6,401 bases of DNA from Candidatus Zixiibacteriota bacterium. Lineage in GTDB: Bacteria; Zixibacteria; MSB-5A5; SM1-73. Where the stretch lies: positions 1-6,401 of the forward strand of contig JAOZNS010000106.1 in the NCBI GenBank assembly GCA_029933635.1, in the 5' to 3' direction. The position numbers and the translations under genes were made by a program. A model generated the notes under the pieces. That model was not told where the DNA came from and ran no database searches. It was given only the letters and a program-made list of their open reading frames with translations. Below, one piece after another: positions 1-5,141 of this stretch (positions are counted from its first letter, which is position 1; each line of letters begins with the position of its first letter).

Positions 1-360
1 AGAAAGCCACAAATAATCAGGAACTCTCTTGCTTAGGTCCTCAAGCACCCTAACCCAGACGGCTCTATTCTTATCCAGGGTTTCTATTGCGGACATTCTC
101 TTCAAAACTTTATCTTTAAGATCGGTTAGAGCGTCCACCAATTCAATCTTCTGTTTAAGTTGATTGACCTTTATCTGGGCCTCAGCGATTTTTTCATCTA
201 AACCTTTAAGCTTGATGGTTTGAAGAATGCTGGCGGTAAGAATCAACACTGCCAAAATTCCGACCAGCCCAGCCACTAAGGTTAAGTTTTTATCTAAGGT
301 AATACCTTTTCTTTTTCTCCTAAGCTCTCTGGGAAGCAGATTTATTTCGATTCTGGCCAT
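1..360 (-). CDS. pilN: Type IV pilus inner-membrane protein PilN, N-terminal part (runs off left edge)
   Basis: The first 120 codons are visible; the gene continues past base 1. The product starts MARIEINLLPRELRRK. INLLP (residues 6-10) is the conserved cytoplasmic motif by which PilN docks into PilM. A basic stretch (11-18) precedes one transmembrane helix at about 26-46. From about 50 to 95 the sequence is charged and heptad-like (LKGLDEKIAEAQIKVNQLKQ), a probable periplasmic coiled coil, and then begins the segment VRVLEDLSKRVPDYLWLS, a usual PilN lead-in to the periplasmic ferredoxin-like domain, which lies outside the window. PilN pairs with PilO in the alignment complex that links the PilM ring to the secretin. 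The ATG lies 2 bases after the pilM stop, with AAAGG in the pilM end as a likely ribosome binding site, so the two are co-transcribed and probably translationally coupled. Confidence 0.92.
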   Translation of the reverse strand, partial: MARIEINLLPRELRRKRKGITLDKNLTLVAGLVGILAVLILTASILQTIKLKGLDEKIAEAQIKVNQLKQKIELVDALTDLKDKVLKRMSAIETLDKNRAVWVRVLEDLSKRVPDYLWLS

Positions 361-362
361 CT

Positions 363-1415
363 CTATTTTGCCTTTCTTGAAGCTAACCCCACCGAGACAG
401 TCAAAAGTGGTGCAATCCTGTCAGGCTGAACATCCTGAAAGATCTCTGGATCATATTCTATGTTTCTTAAGGGATTGGCTATCTCGATAGGAATATTCAA
501 TTTTGACTGAATAAATTCAGGCAGGAATGGAATCAAAGCTCCCCCACCAGACAGAACGATCCAATCCACCTGAGGCACATTGGCTGTAGACTTAAAATAG
601 GAAAAAGCTACCTCCAGGCCTGAAAGCAGTTCTTCTGAAGCTGTAACTACTGTCGCTTTTAGCATGTCTTGATCGATGGAGGTTCCCATCTCTCCTTTGA
701 TGGTTTTCATCGCCAGATCTTGATTGATGCGGAACTCTTTCATTATGGCATTATAGATCAATCGTCCTCCGCTGGCTAAATCCCTAGTGGAATGGAATGT
801 GCCATTTTTAAGGAAGGTCATGCTGGTAGTATCAAACCCGAGGTCCATTAAGACGATCACCTTCTCCGGATCAATTTCATAATTAATGTCATATGCATTC
901 AGAATGGCAAAAGCGTCGGTGTCCACTATCACAGGTCTTAAGCCCGCATCTGTAACCAGCTCAACATAAGAGTTTAGAAACTCGTTTCTGGCGGCAACTA
1001 AAAGGACATCCATCTTTTTGATATCCTCATGCACCCCCACGATGTGATAGTCCATGGTCACATCTTCAACGTCAAAGGGACTTCTTTGTTCTGCTTCAAA
1101 TAAAATAGCCTGCTCTGCCTCTATCCCACTTTTCTGATCCATGGTGATCCTATCGGTGATCACGCCGTGTCCTGAAATGGATATGGCCACCTCCTTTAAC
1201 TTAGGATCACACTGTTCCACCAAGCTCTGGAGATTAAAGATGATGGTGTCTTTATCCTTGATCTCCTCATCGACTATGATCTCTAAGGGTAGTTCCCTCA
1301 TTCCCAAGGAGGTCAGGGCAAAACTTCCTGATCTTTCCTCCAGCTTCACCAGTTTAATGGAGGAAGCACCAATATCCAAACCAGCGACTATCCTTCCTTT
1401 TCTACCGAAGATCAT
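363..1415 (-). CDS. pilM: Type IV pilus assembly ATPase-fold protein PilM
   Basis: The 350-residue product has the usual PilM length and is a cytoplasmic actin-like (FtsA/MreB fold) protein that binds nucleotide and the PilN N-terminus at the base of the pilus. Visible motifs are the phosphate-1 loop GLDIGASSIKLVKL (residues 12-25), the phosphate-2 loop around VLMDLGFDTTSMTFLKNG (188-205) and the adenosine-side loop IVLSGGGALIPFL (286-298). The segment around 104-127 (ILFEAEQRSPFDVEDVTMDYHI region) is also typical of PilM, as is the 'RNEFLNSYVELVTDAGLRPVIVD' region (143-165). It has no signal peptide or membrane segment. The ATG at 1415-1413 has only a weak GAGA-type ribosome binding site, but the conserved phosphate-1 loop starts 11 residues in, which fits this start. 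It is the first gene of an operon continuing into pilN. A possible promoter lies about 160 bases upstream. Confidence 0.96.
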   Translation of the reverse strand: MIFGRKGRIVAGLDIGASSIKLVKLEERSGSFALTSLGMRELPLEIIVDEEIKDKDTIIFNLQSLVEQCDPKLKEVAISISGHGVITDRITMDQKSGIEAEQAILFEAEQRSPFDVEDVTMDYHIVGVHEDIKKMDVLLVAARNEFLNSYVELVTDAGLRPVIVDTDAFAILNAYDINYEIDPEKVIVLMDLGFDTTSMTFLKNGTFHSTRDLASGGRLIYNAIMKEFRINQDLAMKTIKGEMGTSIDQDMLKATVVTASEELLSGLEVAFSYFKSTANVPQVDWIVLSGGGALIPFLPEFIQSKLNIPIEIANPLRNIEYDPEIFQDVQPDRIAPLLTVSVGLASRKAK

Positions 1416-1976
1416 AACAGAGTCTCTTTCTATTTTGTTTTTCCCATTTAAACTGATAGCTGATAATTTAACACTATTTGTCTTTTCGGCTGAAATTTTA
1501 AAAACCTTAAGCTGGTATAAAAATTTTTAAAATACAAAAAATTAAAGGTGCGGTTTCTTGGCAATGCTCACTTTATAAATACAATCGACACTCAGGTGAA
1601 TGAACTTGATTGCTTTTAAGTATAAATCTAAAATTTCTTTTGCGGGTTAAACCACCTCCTTCAGGTCGAGTCTATCAGACAAACTCAAAAATAGAATTTC
1701 TCTTGTAATGTCTTTCAGCCTATGACTACGGTGGCTTTATCCAAGGAAGAAGAGATATGGGTGTGCCGACTATCATTTTTTTCTGGCGGAGGTTGAAAAA
1801 CCGGGTGGTCGAACAAAACAGATTCAAACTCAAAAAAACCAGCAGGTCAAAAGGTCAAAGCAGAAAGATAATTGAAACCAAAAACTAAAGATAAGAGGAG
1901 AGCTCGACCAGGGATAGGATTGGTTCGATCTAATTTCAAAAAACTAAAGTTGAAAGATGATGGAGTAAAAGGCTTA
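1416..1976. other. AT-rich intergenic gap between the fimT terminator and pilM
   Basis: No convincing gene is visible on either strand. On the plus strand a frame from an ATG at 1757 runs about 43 codons to a TAA near 1888; it is lysine-rich and matches nothing I recognise. Small structures seen are a GGTT-GAAA-AACC hairpin with a GNRA-type loop (1791-1802) and an 11-base direct repeat AAAAACTAAAG (1880-1890 and 1939-1949). The possible pilM promoter lies at the left side. The length is generous for a simple promoter region, so a leader RNA is possible but not shown. Confidence 0.5.
1572..1600 (-). promoter_or_regulatory. Possible sigma-70 promoter for pilMN
   Basis: Reading the minus strand, TTCACC (1600-1595, four of six matches to TTGACA), a 17-base spacer and TATAAA (1577-1572, five of six matches to TATAAT) point toward pilM. 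Transcription would start near 1565, leaving an untranslated leader of about 150 bases. The spacing is optimal, but the region is AT-rich, so chance matches are likely. It is the best minus-strand match I found in this gap. Confidence 0.38.
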
Positions 1977-2010
1977 AAGAATCCTCCACTTCTCAGGAGG
2001 ACTTCTTTTT
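1977..2010 (-). terminator. Hairpin terminator after the fimT-like gene
   Basis: The arms AAGAATCCTCC (1977-1987) and GGAGGA-c-TTCTT (1996-2007) pair over 11 bp with one bulged C (2002) and an 8-base loop. It begins about 28 bases after the fimT stop codon. On the minus strand the U-rich tail is TTCTTT, partly inside the stem, preceded by an A-tract. On the plus strand the tail TTCTTTTT is better, so the structure could also stop antisense transcription toward fimT. There is no plus-strand gene just upstream, so fimT is the likelier user. Confidence 0.6.
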
Positions 2011-2035
2011 GGGGAAAAACTTTTTTACTTTGCTG

Positions 2036-2533
2036 TTAGCCTTCCTGCAAATATTGGTAGGTAAGCTTCACCCTTCCGGTGGAGGCTAATACATCTACGT
2101 CCGCCTGTTCATTACCTTGGCTATCGCTTATAATCACATTCCCGGAACAGCTGGCACTCCCATCAGGTTTGAAAACGATGGTGTTGTCGGTAAGGGAGGA
2201 GGAATAGAGGAGTACATCCTGATCCAAACTAACCGTCTTAATAACTGAGTCCCCAGCATCATAGGTGAACAGGCTGGGATTTACCTTATCCTTGAACATA
2301 ATGTATTGGTTTTGACCTAAATCGAAATAGAGTCCAAACTGCGTCCTTTGTGCAATTGCATCTGATCTTGCCAGTCGCAGGTCCGAGACTAAGTCCCGGC
2401 TTTTATTTTTGAATTTCAAACGTTTCAGCACATCTCCAAATTCAGGGGCGGCCATGGCAACGATAACCCCAAGCACAACCACCGCTATCATCAGCTCCAG
2501 TAAGGTGATGCCTCTGTGATTGTTGCACCTCAT
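2036..2533 (-). CDS. FimT/GspH-family minor prepilin (type IV pilin-like)
   Basis: The 165-residue product is a class III prepilin. It has a short basic leader MRCNNHRG, a prepilin peptidase site G8|I9, Glu at mature position +5 (E13), and the hydrophobic helix ITLLELMIAVVVLGVIVAMA (9-28). Next comes the amphipathic segment DLVSDLRLARSDAIAQRTQ (47-65), the FimT/GspH signature, then a beta-rich domain with FKPDGSASCSG (121-131) and ending STGRVKLTY (151-159). FimT and GspH proteins are low-abundance pilins that prime pilus or pseudopilus assembly; some FimT proteins bind DNA for natural transformation. The C-terminal GRVK is close to the GRxR motif described for DNA-binding FimT. The start is well fixed: GAGGAG lies six bases before the ATG, and the leader has normal length. 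It forms its own unit, with a terminator downstream and a sigma-54-like site upstream, although pilMN follow about 620 bases on. FimT versus GspH cannot be settled here; pilMN nearby favours a pilus role. Confidence 0.87.
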   Translation of the reverse strand: MRCNNHRGITLLELMIAVVVLGVIVAMAAPEFGDVLKRLKFKNKSRDLVSDLRLARSDAIAQRTQFGLYFDLGQNQYIMFKDKVNPSLFTYDAGDSVIKTVSLDQDVLLYSSSLTDNTIVFKPDGSASCSGNVIISDSQGNEQADVDVLASTGRVKLTYQYLQEG

Positions 2534-2592
2534 GTTTTTCTCCTCAAACTGGTTTTAGTATGTCTTATGCACAATGTTCCTTTTTTCATAAT

Positions 2593-2611
2593 GAGCAAAC
2601 TTTTTGCCGAA
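2593..2611 (-). promoter_or_regulatory. Sigma-54-like (-24/-12) promoter for the fimT-like gene
   Basis: The minus strand reads TTCGGCAAAAAGTTTGCTC. GG (2608-2607) and GC (2596-2595) are separated by exactly 10 bases, as sigma-54 promoters require, with GGCA in the -24 element and TTTGCT in the -12 element. The position before GG is C rather than the usual T. Transcription would begin near 2583, about 50 bases before the fimT ATG. Pilin genes are often under sigma-54 with the PilR activator (known biology), which makes the position meaningful. The match is by eye only. Confidence 0.45.
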
Positions 2612-2707
2612 CTAATGATTTTACACCTTTCTTATCGGAGGATGCAAGACGCTGAGAACAAAGACGTTTGGTGCTTGATTTCCTTTCATTTGATTTTGGC
2701 TCAGACG

Positions 2708-2770
2708 AAGAGAATCTCTTGGACAAATAAACATAGAGTCGAATCGACAGATTATGGGAAAAATCCCATA
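2708..2770. promoter_or_regulatory. Cluster of three short palindromes upstream of the fimT promoter
   Basis: Three inverted repeats follow each other within 63 bases. They are AAGAGA-a-TCTCTT (2708-2720), GTCGA-a-TCGAC (2738-2748) and TATGGGA-aaaa-TCCCATA (2753-2770). They would lie roughly 125 to 190 bases upstream of the predicted fimT transcription start, a distance typical for enhancer sites of sigma-54 activators. The three differ in sequence, so they are not three copies of one operator. The last could instead be an RNA hairpin. Confidence 0.35.
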
Positions 2771-2856
2771 CTCATTCGCTCAATAAGAATTAGTGTTTTG
2801 AAGTTGCCTACAGGTGTGAATCATACGGTGCATACCGCAGAATCCAAAGGTTAGTT

Positions 2857-2953
2857 CGGGGTGCCCTCACCCTGAACCAGAGATTCGTATGAATGCATAC
2901 GCATCTTGCGGAGTAAGAGCTTGCCCTGAGGACGCAGGCCGAAGGGTACCCCG
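2857..2953. repeat. GC-richer element bounded by 11-bp inverted repeats (possible dispersed or MITE-like repeat)
   Basis: The left end CGGGGTGCCCT (2857-2867) and right end AGGGTACCCCG (2943-2953) are inverted repeats with one mismatch. Inside are a hairpin CGTATG-aatg-CATACG (2886-2901) and the motif CCCTGAGGACGCAGG. The left end also forms a local hairpin, GTTCGGGGT (2854-2862) with ACCCTGAAC (2869-2877), 9 bp with one mismatch. The element is visibly richer in GC than the flanking DNA. No target-site duplication is evident. It lies between the 3' end of the propeller-dockerin gene and the fimT upstream region, so it might also act as a 3' structure for the former. Its dispersal in the genome is inferred, not shown. 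Confidence 0.42.
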
Positions 2954-2982
2954 CAACAACAACGCTTCTGTCGATTTTGAAC

Positions 2983-4395
2983 TTATTCGCACCCATACCC
3001 GGGTTTGGAACCACCTTTGAAAAGATAATTTAACAACCAGATCACATCTCCCAGGTCAACTATCCCATCACAGTTGGCGTCCCCGGCTGTCAAAGGTTGG
3101 GGAGGAGGTCCACCCCTGAACAGATAATTTACAAGATATACCACATCGCTTATGGTGACCCTTCCATCTCCGTTGGCATCCCCGCGAATGCCTGGCTCCG
3201 GGAAGGCACTTATTTTAAGTAAATACAAATCACTGAGACCATATGGATCGGCGGTCGCTCCCACCACTATATAACTCCCATCTGAGGTCTGTTGAACATC
3301 ATACCCCACATCACCACCACTACCTCCAAAAATTCTGGTCCAGAGAGTATCGCCCTCTTGGTTGGTTTTGATTACATAGATGTCATTCTCATAACCAGAT
3401 TCCTCCCTTTCGACCAAGCCGACCATTATATAGCCCCCATCATAAGTTTGCCGCACGGAAAAAGCCCAGGCTAAGTAATATCCACCATACATTTTGATCC
3501 ACTCGGTGTTTCCGTTTGCATCGGTCTTGATCAGGGGGACGTAACAATCTCCAGTTTGCCCGCTTATGCTGAATCCGGTTACAACATATCCTCCATCGCT
3601 GGTTTGCCGACAGGAGGTGCCCAGATTCCAGAAACTTTCTTCGGGGAAAAAGGCTCTGGTCCAGAGGGTATCTCCCCGGGAATTGGTTTTGATAAGATAG
3701 ATATTGTGGTATCCGGGATGACCAAAAGAGGTAGTATAGCCAGCCAGAATATAGCCTCCGTCTGAAGTTTGTTCCACCCAATAACCATGTTCATCCTGAG
3801 TTCCCCCATATGTCCTGGCCCACTCAACCTGACCTATAGAGTCCGTTTTGATCAGATACACGTCCCAAATGAATGGAGCACACCTTGTGGATCCAACTAC
3901 AATGTATCCACCGTCTGAGGTCTGCCGACCTTTTATACCAACATCCCAATCACTTCCCCCATAGGTGCTGGTCCACATGGTGTCCCCATTGGAGTCAGTC
4001 TTAATCAGATAGACTTGAATAGCGGAACCGTATGAGGTGGTCCAGCCTGCTACAATGTATCCTCCATCCCGGGTCAGCCGCACTGAATTACCTTGATCCC
4101 AGCCCCACCCTCCATATGTCTTAGTCCAGAGAGTATCTCCTCTGGCGTCGGTCTTGACCAGATAGACTTGAGCTGGAGTACCTTGAAACCATGTTTCTCC
4201 AGCCGCAATATAACCTCCATCAGAAGTTTGACAGACTCCGGATCCACCAGCGGCTCCGGTGCCGCTGTAAGTCCTGAACCACAGAATGTCTTGGCTCCAA
4301 GCATCACTAGCTAAAAGAAGCACCAGAACTATGACGAGCAGACCTAGATAAAAACCAGATCGTGAGACAAACAATAAAAAAAGAAATCTGCACAT
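2983..4395 (-). CDS. Secreted seven-repeat beta-propeller protein with C-terminal type I dockerin
   Basis: The 470-residue product starts with a signal peptide (basic start, hydrophobic core about 16-30, likely cleavage after AWS at 34). Seven repeats follow with DGGY/DGSY at residues 59, 110, 161, 212, 267, 319 and 372. Each reads roughly QTSDGGYIVVG...DVYLIKTDS.GDTLWTRTYGG, about 51-55 residues. The seventh lacks the final GDTLW strand, while DILWFRTYSG (36-45) supplies it at the N-terminus, as expected for a closed seven-bladed propeller. Residues about 404-464 form a type I dockerin: calcium loops D406/N408/D410/D417 and D439/N441/D443/D450, each followed by a NYLF helix. Dockerins bind cohesins; here an extracellular or surface attachment role is inferred, with no cohesin in the window. 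The ligand of the propeller is unknown. The ATG has GAGGGG four bases upstream. It is a single-gene unit; the possible promoter TTGCAT-17-TATTTG near 4533-4505 is weak. Confidence 0.9.
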   Translation of the reverse strand: MCRFLFLLFVSRSGFYLGLLVIVLVLLLASDAWSQDILWFRTYSGTGAAGGSGVCQTSDGGYIAAGETWFQGTPAQVYLVKTDARGDTLWTKTYGGWGWDQGNSVRLTRDGGYIVAGWTTSYGSAIQVYLIKTDSNGDTMWTSTYGGSDWDVGIKGRQTSDGGYIVVGSTRCAPFIWDVYLIKTDSIGQVEWARTYGGTQDEHGYWVEQTSDGGYILAGYTTSFGHPGYHNIYLIKTNSRGDTLWTRAFFPEESFWNLGTSCRQTSDGGYVVTGFSISGQTGDCYVPLIKTDANGNTEWIKMYGGYYLAWAFSVRQTYDGGYIMVGLVEREESGYENDIYVIKTNQEGDTLWTRIFGGSGGDVGYDVQQTSDGSYIVVGATADPYGLSDLYLLKISAFPEPGIRGDANGDGRVTISDVVYLVNYLFRGGPPPQPLTAGDANCDGIVDLGDVIWLLNYLFKGGSKPGYGCE

Positions 4396-4596
4396 AAGTC
4401 CCCTCTATGCTTTCAACCAAGCAGATGATTCATAAAAGATATGTTCACTAAATCCTAAAACAGCTTCTATTTAAGAGTAATTTCGATCCAAAGAAGAACT
4501 TAGCCAAATAGTTAAGTATCCATAAGAATGCAATTTTCGAATGCACTCAATCAATGATAACTCCAAAAATTCATCTTTCTGAGTTTAAGCTGAGGA

Positions 4597-4628
4597 GATC
4601 ACCCTGTTATGTGATGGACAGGGTGATC
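4597..4628 (-). terminator. Perfect 11-bp hairpin downstream of the small minus-strand frame
   Basis: GATCACCCTGT (4597-4607) pairs exactly with ACAGGGTGATC (4618-4628) around a 10-base loop. On the minus strand it starts 23 bases after the TAG of the small frame at 4652-4768, where a 3' end structure would sit. No U-tract follows on either strand (minus strand continues TCCTCAGC), so it is not a classical intrinsic terminator. It could protect an RNA 3' end or be a protein site. Confidence 0.4.
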
Positions 4629-4651
4629 CCCACTCTCCATTCTCCTACTTC

Positions 4652-4768
4652 CTAAAAGCAGGGGCACTCAGGTTGCCCGGGGCGATTCACACAGATGTTA
4701 ATCTGTTGAGCATTATGCCCATCCCAAATGCCGTAATAAGTCTGGCAGCCATCGCTGACTATATACAA
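4652..4768 (-). CDS. Candidate small Cys-containing protein (38 aa) or C-terminal gene remnant
   Basis: From a TTG at 4768 the frame runs 38 codons to TAG at 4654-4652. GAGG lies five bases upstream of the TTG. The product includes SDGCQTYYGIWDGH and ends ICVNRPGQPECPCF. It has four cysteines, two of them in a terminal CPC, and is rich in Gly, Tyr, Gln and Asn. The frame stays open upstream to a TAA at 4804-4802, adding NYNSAQGEEAG without another start. The composition looks coding and exported-like rather than random, but 38 codons is too short to be sure. A promoter-like TTGACA and a perfect hairpin lie upstream and another hairpin lies just downstream. Alternatively it is the tail of a decayed gene: a frame from GTG at 4886 to TAA at 4794 overlaps it and would join with one base change. 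I do not recognise the family. Confidence 0.33.
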   Translation of the reverse strand: MYIVSDGCQTYYGIWDGHNAQQINICVNRPGQPECPCF

Positions 4769-4803
4769 ACCTGCCTCTTCTCCTTGCGCGGAATTATAGT
4801 TTT

Positions 4804-4835
4804 ACTGCATCGGCATTTCTTAATGCCGATGCAGT
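4804..4835. repeat. Perfect 32-bp palindrome (14-bp stem, TCTT loop)
   Basis: ACTGCATCGGCATT (4804-4817) and AATGCCGATGCAGT (4822-4835) pair without mismatch around a four-base loop. No U-tract follows on either strand (plus continues CTCTGTGC, minus continues AAAACTAT), so a simple terminator is unlikely. It lies between the TTGACA promoter-like site and the small minus-strand frame, so in a minus-strand transcript it would be a strong 5'-leader hairpin. A REP-like dispersed repeat is the main alternative. Confidence 0.65.
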
Positions 4836-4873
4836 CTCTGTGCTTACTATAATAACTTGAATGGAGCTAATAT

Positions 4874-4902
4874 AAATTAATAGCACAACCTCCCCTTGTC
4901 AA
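4874..4902 (-). promoter_or_regulatory. Possible sigma-70 promoter for the small minus-strand frame
   Basis: On the minus strand a perfect TTGACA (4902-4897) is followed by a 17-base spacer and TAATTT (4879-4874, three of six matches to TATAAT). A TATATT overlaps further on, at a spacing too long to be ideal. Transcription would start near 4867 and pass through the 14-bp hairpin before reaching the small frame. The consensus -35 is the main support; the -10 is weak. Confidence 0.4.
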
Positions 4903-4914
4903 GCCCTTGTCAAG
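4893..4914. repeat. Exact 11-bp tandem duplication (CCCTTGTCAAG x2)
   Basis: CCCTTGTCAAG occurs twice without a gap (4893-4903 and 4904-4914). On the minus strand each copy contains TTGACA, so the duplication doubles a consensus -35 hexamer at about one helical turn spacing. Confidence 0.85.
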
Positions 4915-4984
4915 CAATTTTTTGATGCTACGTTAAAAAGTGTCTCCTTCTATCTGGCATCTACAATTAGAGAAACAAAAACAA

Positions 4985-5012
4985 TTGACAGATCGTGATT
5001 TTTACGTAAATT
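4985..5012 (+). promoter_or_regulatory. Probable sigma-70 promoter for the protease gene
   Basis: A consensus TTGACA (4985-4990) is followed by a 16-base spacer and TAAATT (5007-5012, four of six matches). Transcription would begin near 5019, giving a leader of about 120 bases before the ATG at 5142. It is the best plus-strand match in the gap. Confidence 0.5.
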
Positions 5013-5141
5013 AAAGAAGGAGTAGCTCAGAAGTCTATTTACCAGATTTTTTGAAACTCCTGCTTGGGCTCTGTTTTATGACATGGCGACTAAAGATTTT
5101 CGGCTGTTTTGCTGATCCTTATAAATAAAGGAGCAGTAATC
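5013..5141 (+). promoter_or_regulatory. Untranslated leader of the protease gene with ribosome binding site
   Basis: The leader ends in AAAGGAG (5127-5133), eight bases before the ATG, a strong ribosome binding site. An upstream pairing AGGAGT (5018-5023) with ACTCCT (5056-5061) is possible but has a long loop. A 16-codon frame from ATG 5078 to TAA 5126-5128 ends within the ribosome binding site; it has no clear ribosome binding site of its own. I recognise no known riboswitch. Confidence 0.45.

Larger units (their letters stand above)
2534..2853. other. Intergenic region upstream of fimT
   Basis: No gene is supported. The stretch carries the fimT ribosome binding site (2540-2545), the sigma-54-like promoter and the three palindromes listed separately. 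A small hairpin CGGT-gcat-ACCG lies at about 2826-2837, next to the inverted-repeat element. An open plus-strand frame covers the whole stretch from a GTG inside fimT but looks non-coding. Confidence 0.5.
4396..4984. other. Long intergenic region between divergent secreted-protein genes
   Basis: This is most of the gap between the propeller-dockerin gene (leftward) and the protease (rightward). From 4396 to 4596 I see only the ribosome binding site of the dockerin gene, weak promoter matches, and a direct repeat GAATGCA (4526-4532 and 4539-4545). From 4597 to 4914 lie the small frame, both hairpins and the tandem duplication listed separately. From 4915 to 4984 the DNA is AT-rich and shows nothing else. 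Confidence 0.5.

Noticed and set aside
1720..1830. Possible c-di-GMP (GEMM) riboswitch before pilM, prompted by AAAGCCACCG on the minus strand and a GAAA-loop hairpin
   Set aside because: The conserved GGCAAACC...GGGACGCAAAGCC core and the GGTTACC end are absent and the pieces are in the wrong order and strand.
1757..1888. 43-codon plus-strand frame MGVPTIIFFWRRLKN...
   Set aside because: No ribosome binding site at a normal distance, lysine-rich AT-driven composition and no recognised family; likely chance.
2516..2854. Plus-strand open frame of 112 codons across the fimT upstream region
   Set aside because: It starts from a GTG inside fimT on the opposite strand, runs over the sigma-54-like site and palindromes, has unremarkable composition and no recognisable domain.
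2701..2990. CRISPR-like array, considered because of clustered palindromes
   Set aside because: The palindromes differ from each other and are not evenly spaced; there are no repeated units with spacers and no cas genes.
2808..3014. Minus-strand 68-codon frame overlapping the dockerin gene end
   Set aside because: It reads through the inverted-repeat element and overlaps the dockerin 3' end in another frame; no ribosome binding site or family resemblance.
3440..3827. Long overlapping frames inside the propeller gene on both strands
   Set aside because: They are shadows of the repeat-rich coding sequence; the 470-residue frame has a signal peptide, regular blades and dockerin and explains the region fully.
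5018..5090. A tRNA-like start, GGAGTAGCTCAGAAG, in the protease leader
   Set aside because: It resembles a tRNA D-arm start (TAGCTCAG), but there is no GAGC partner, no anticodon stem and no TTC-containing T-arm at the right distance, nor an acceptor pairing.
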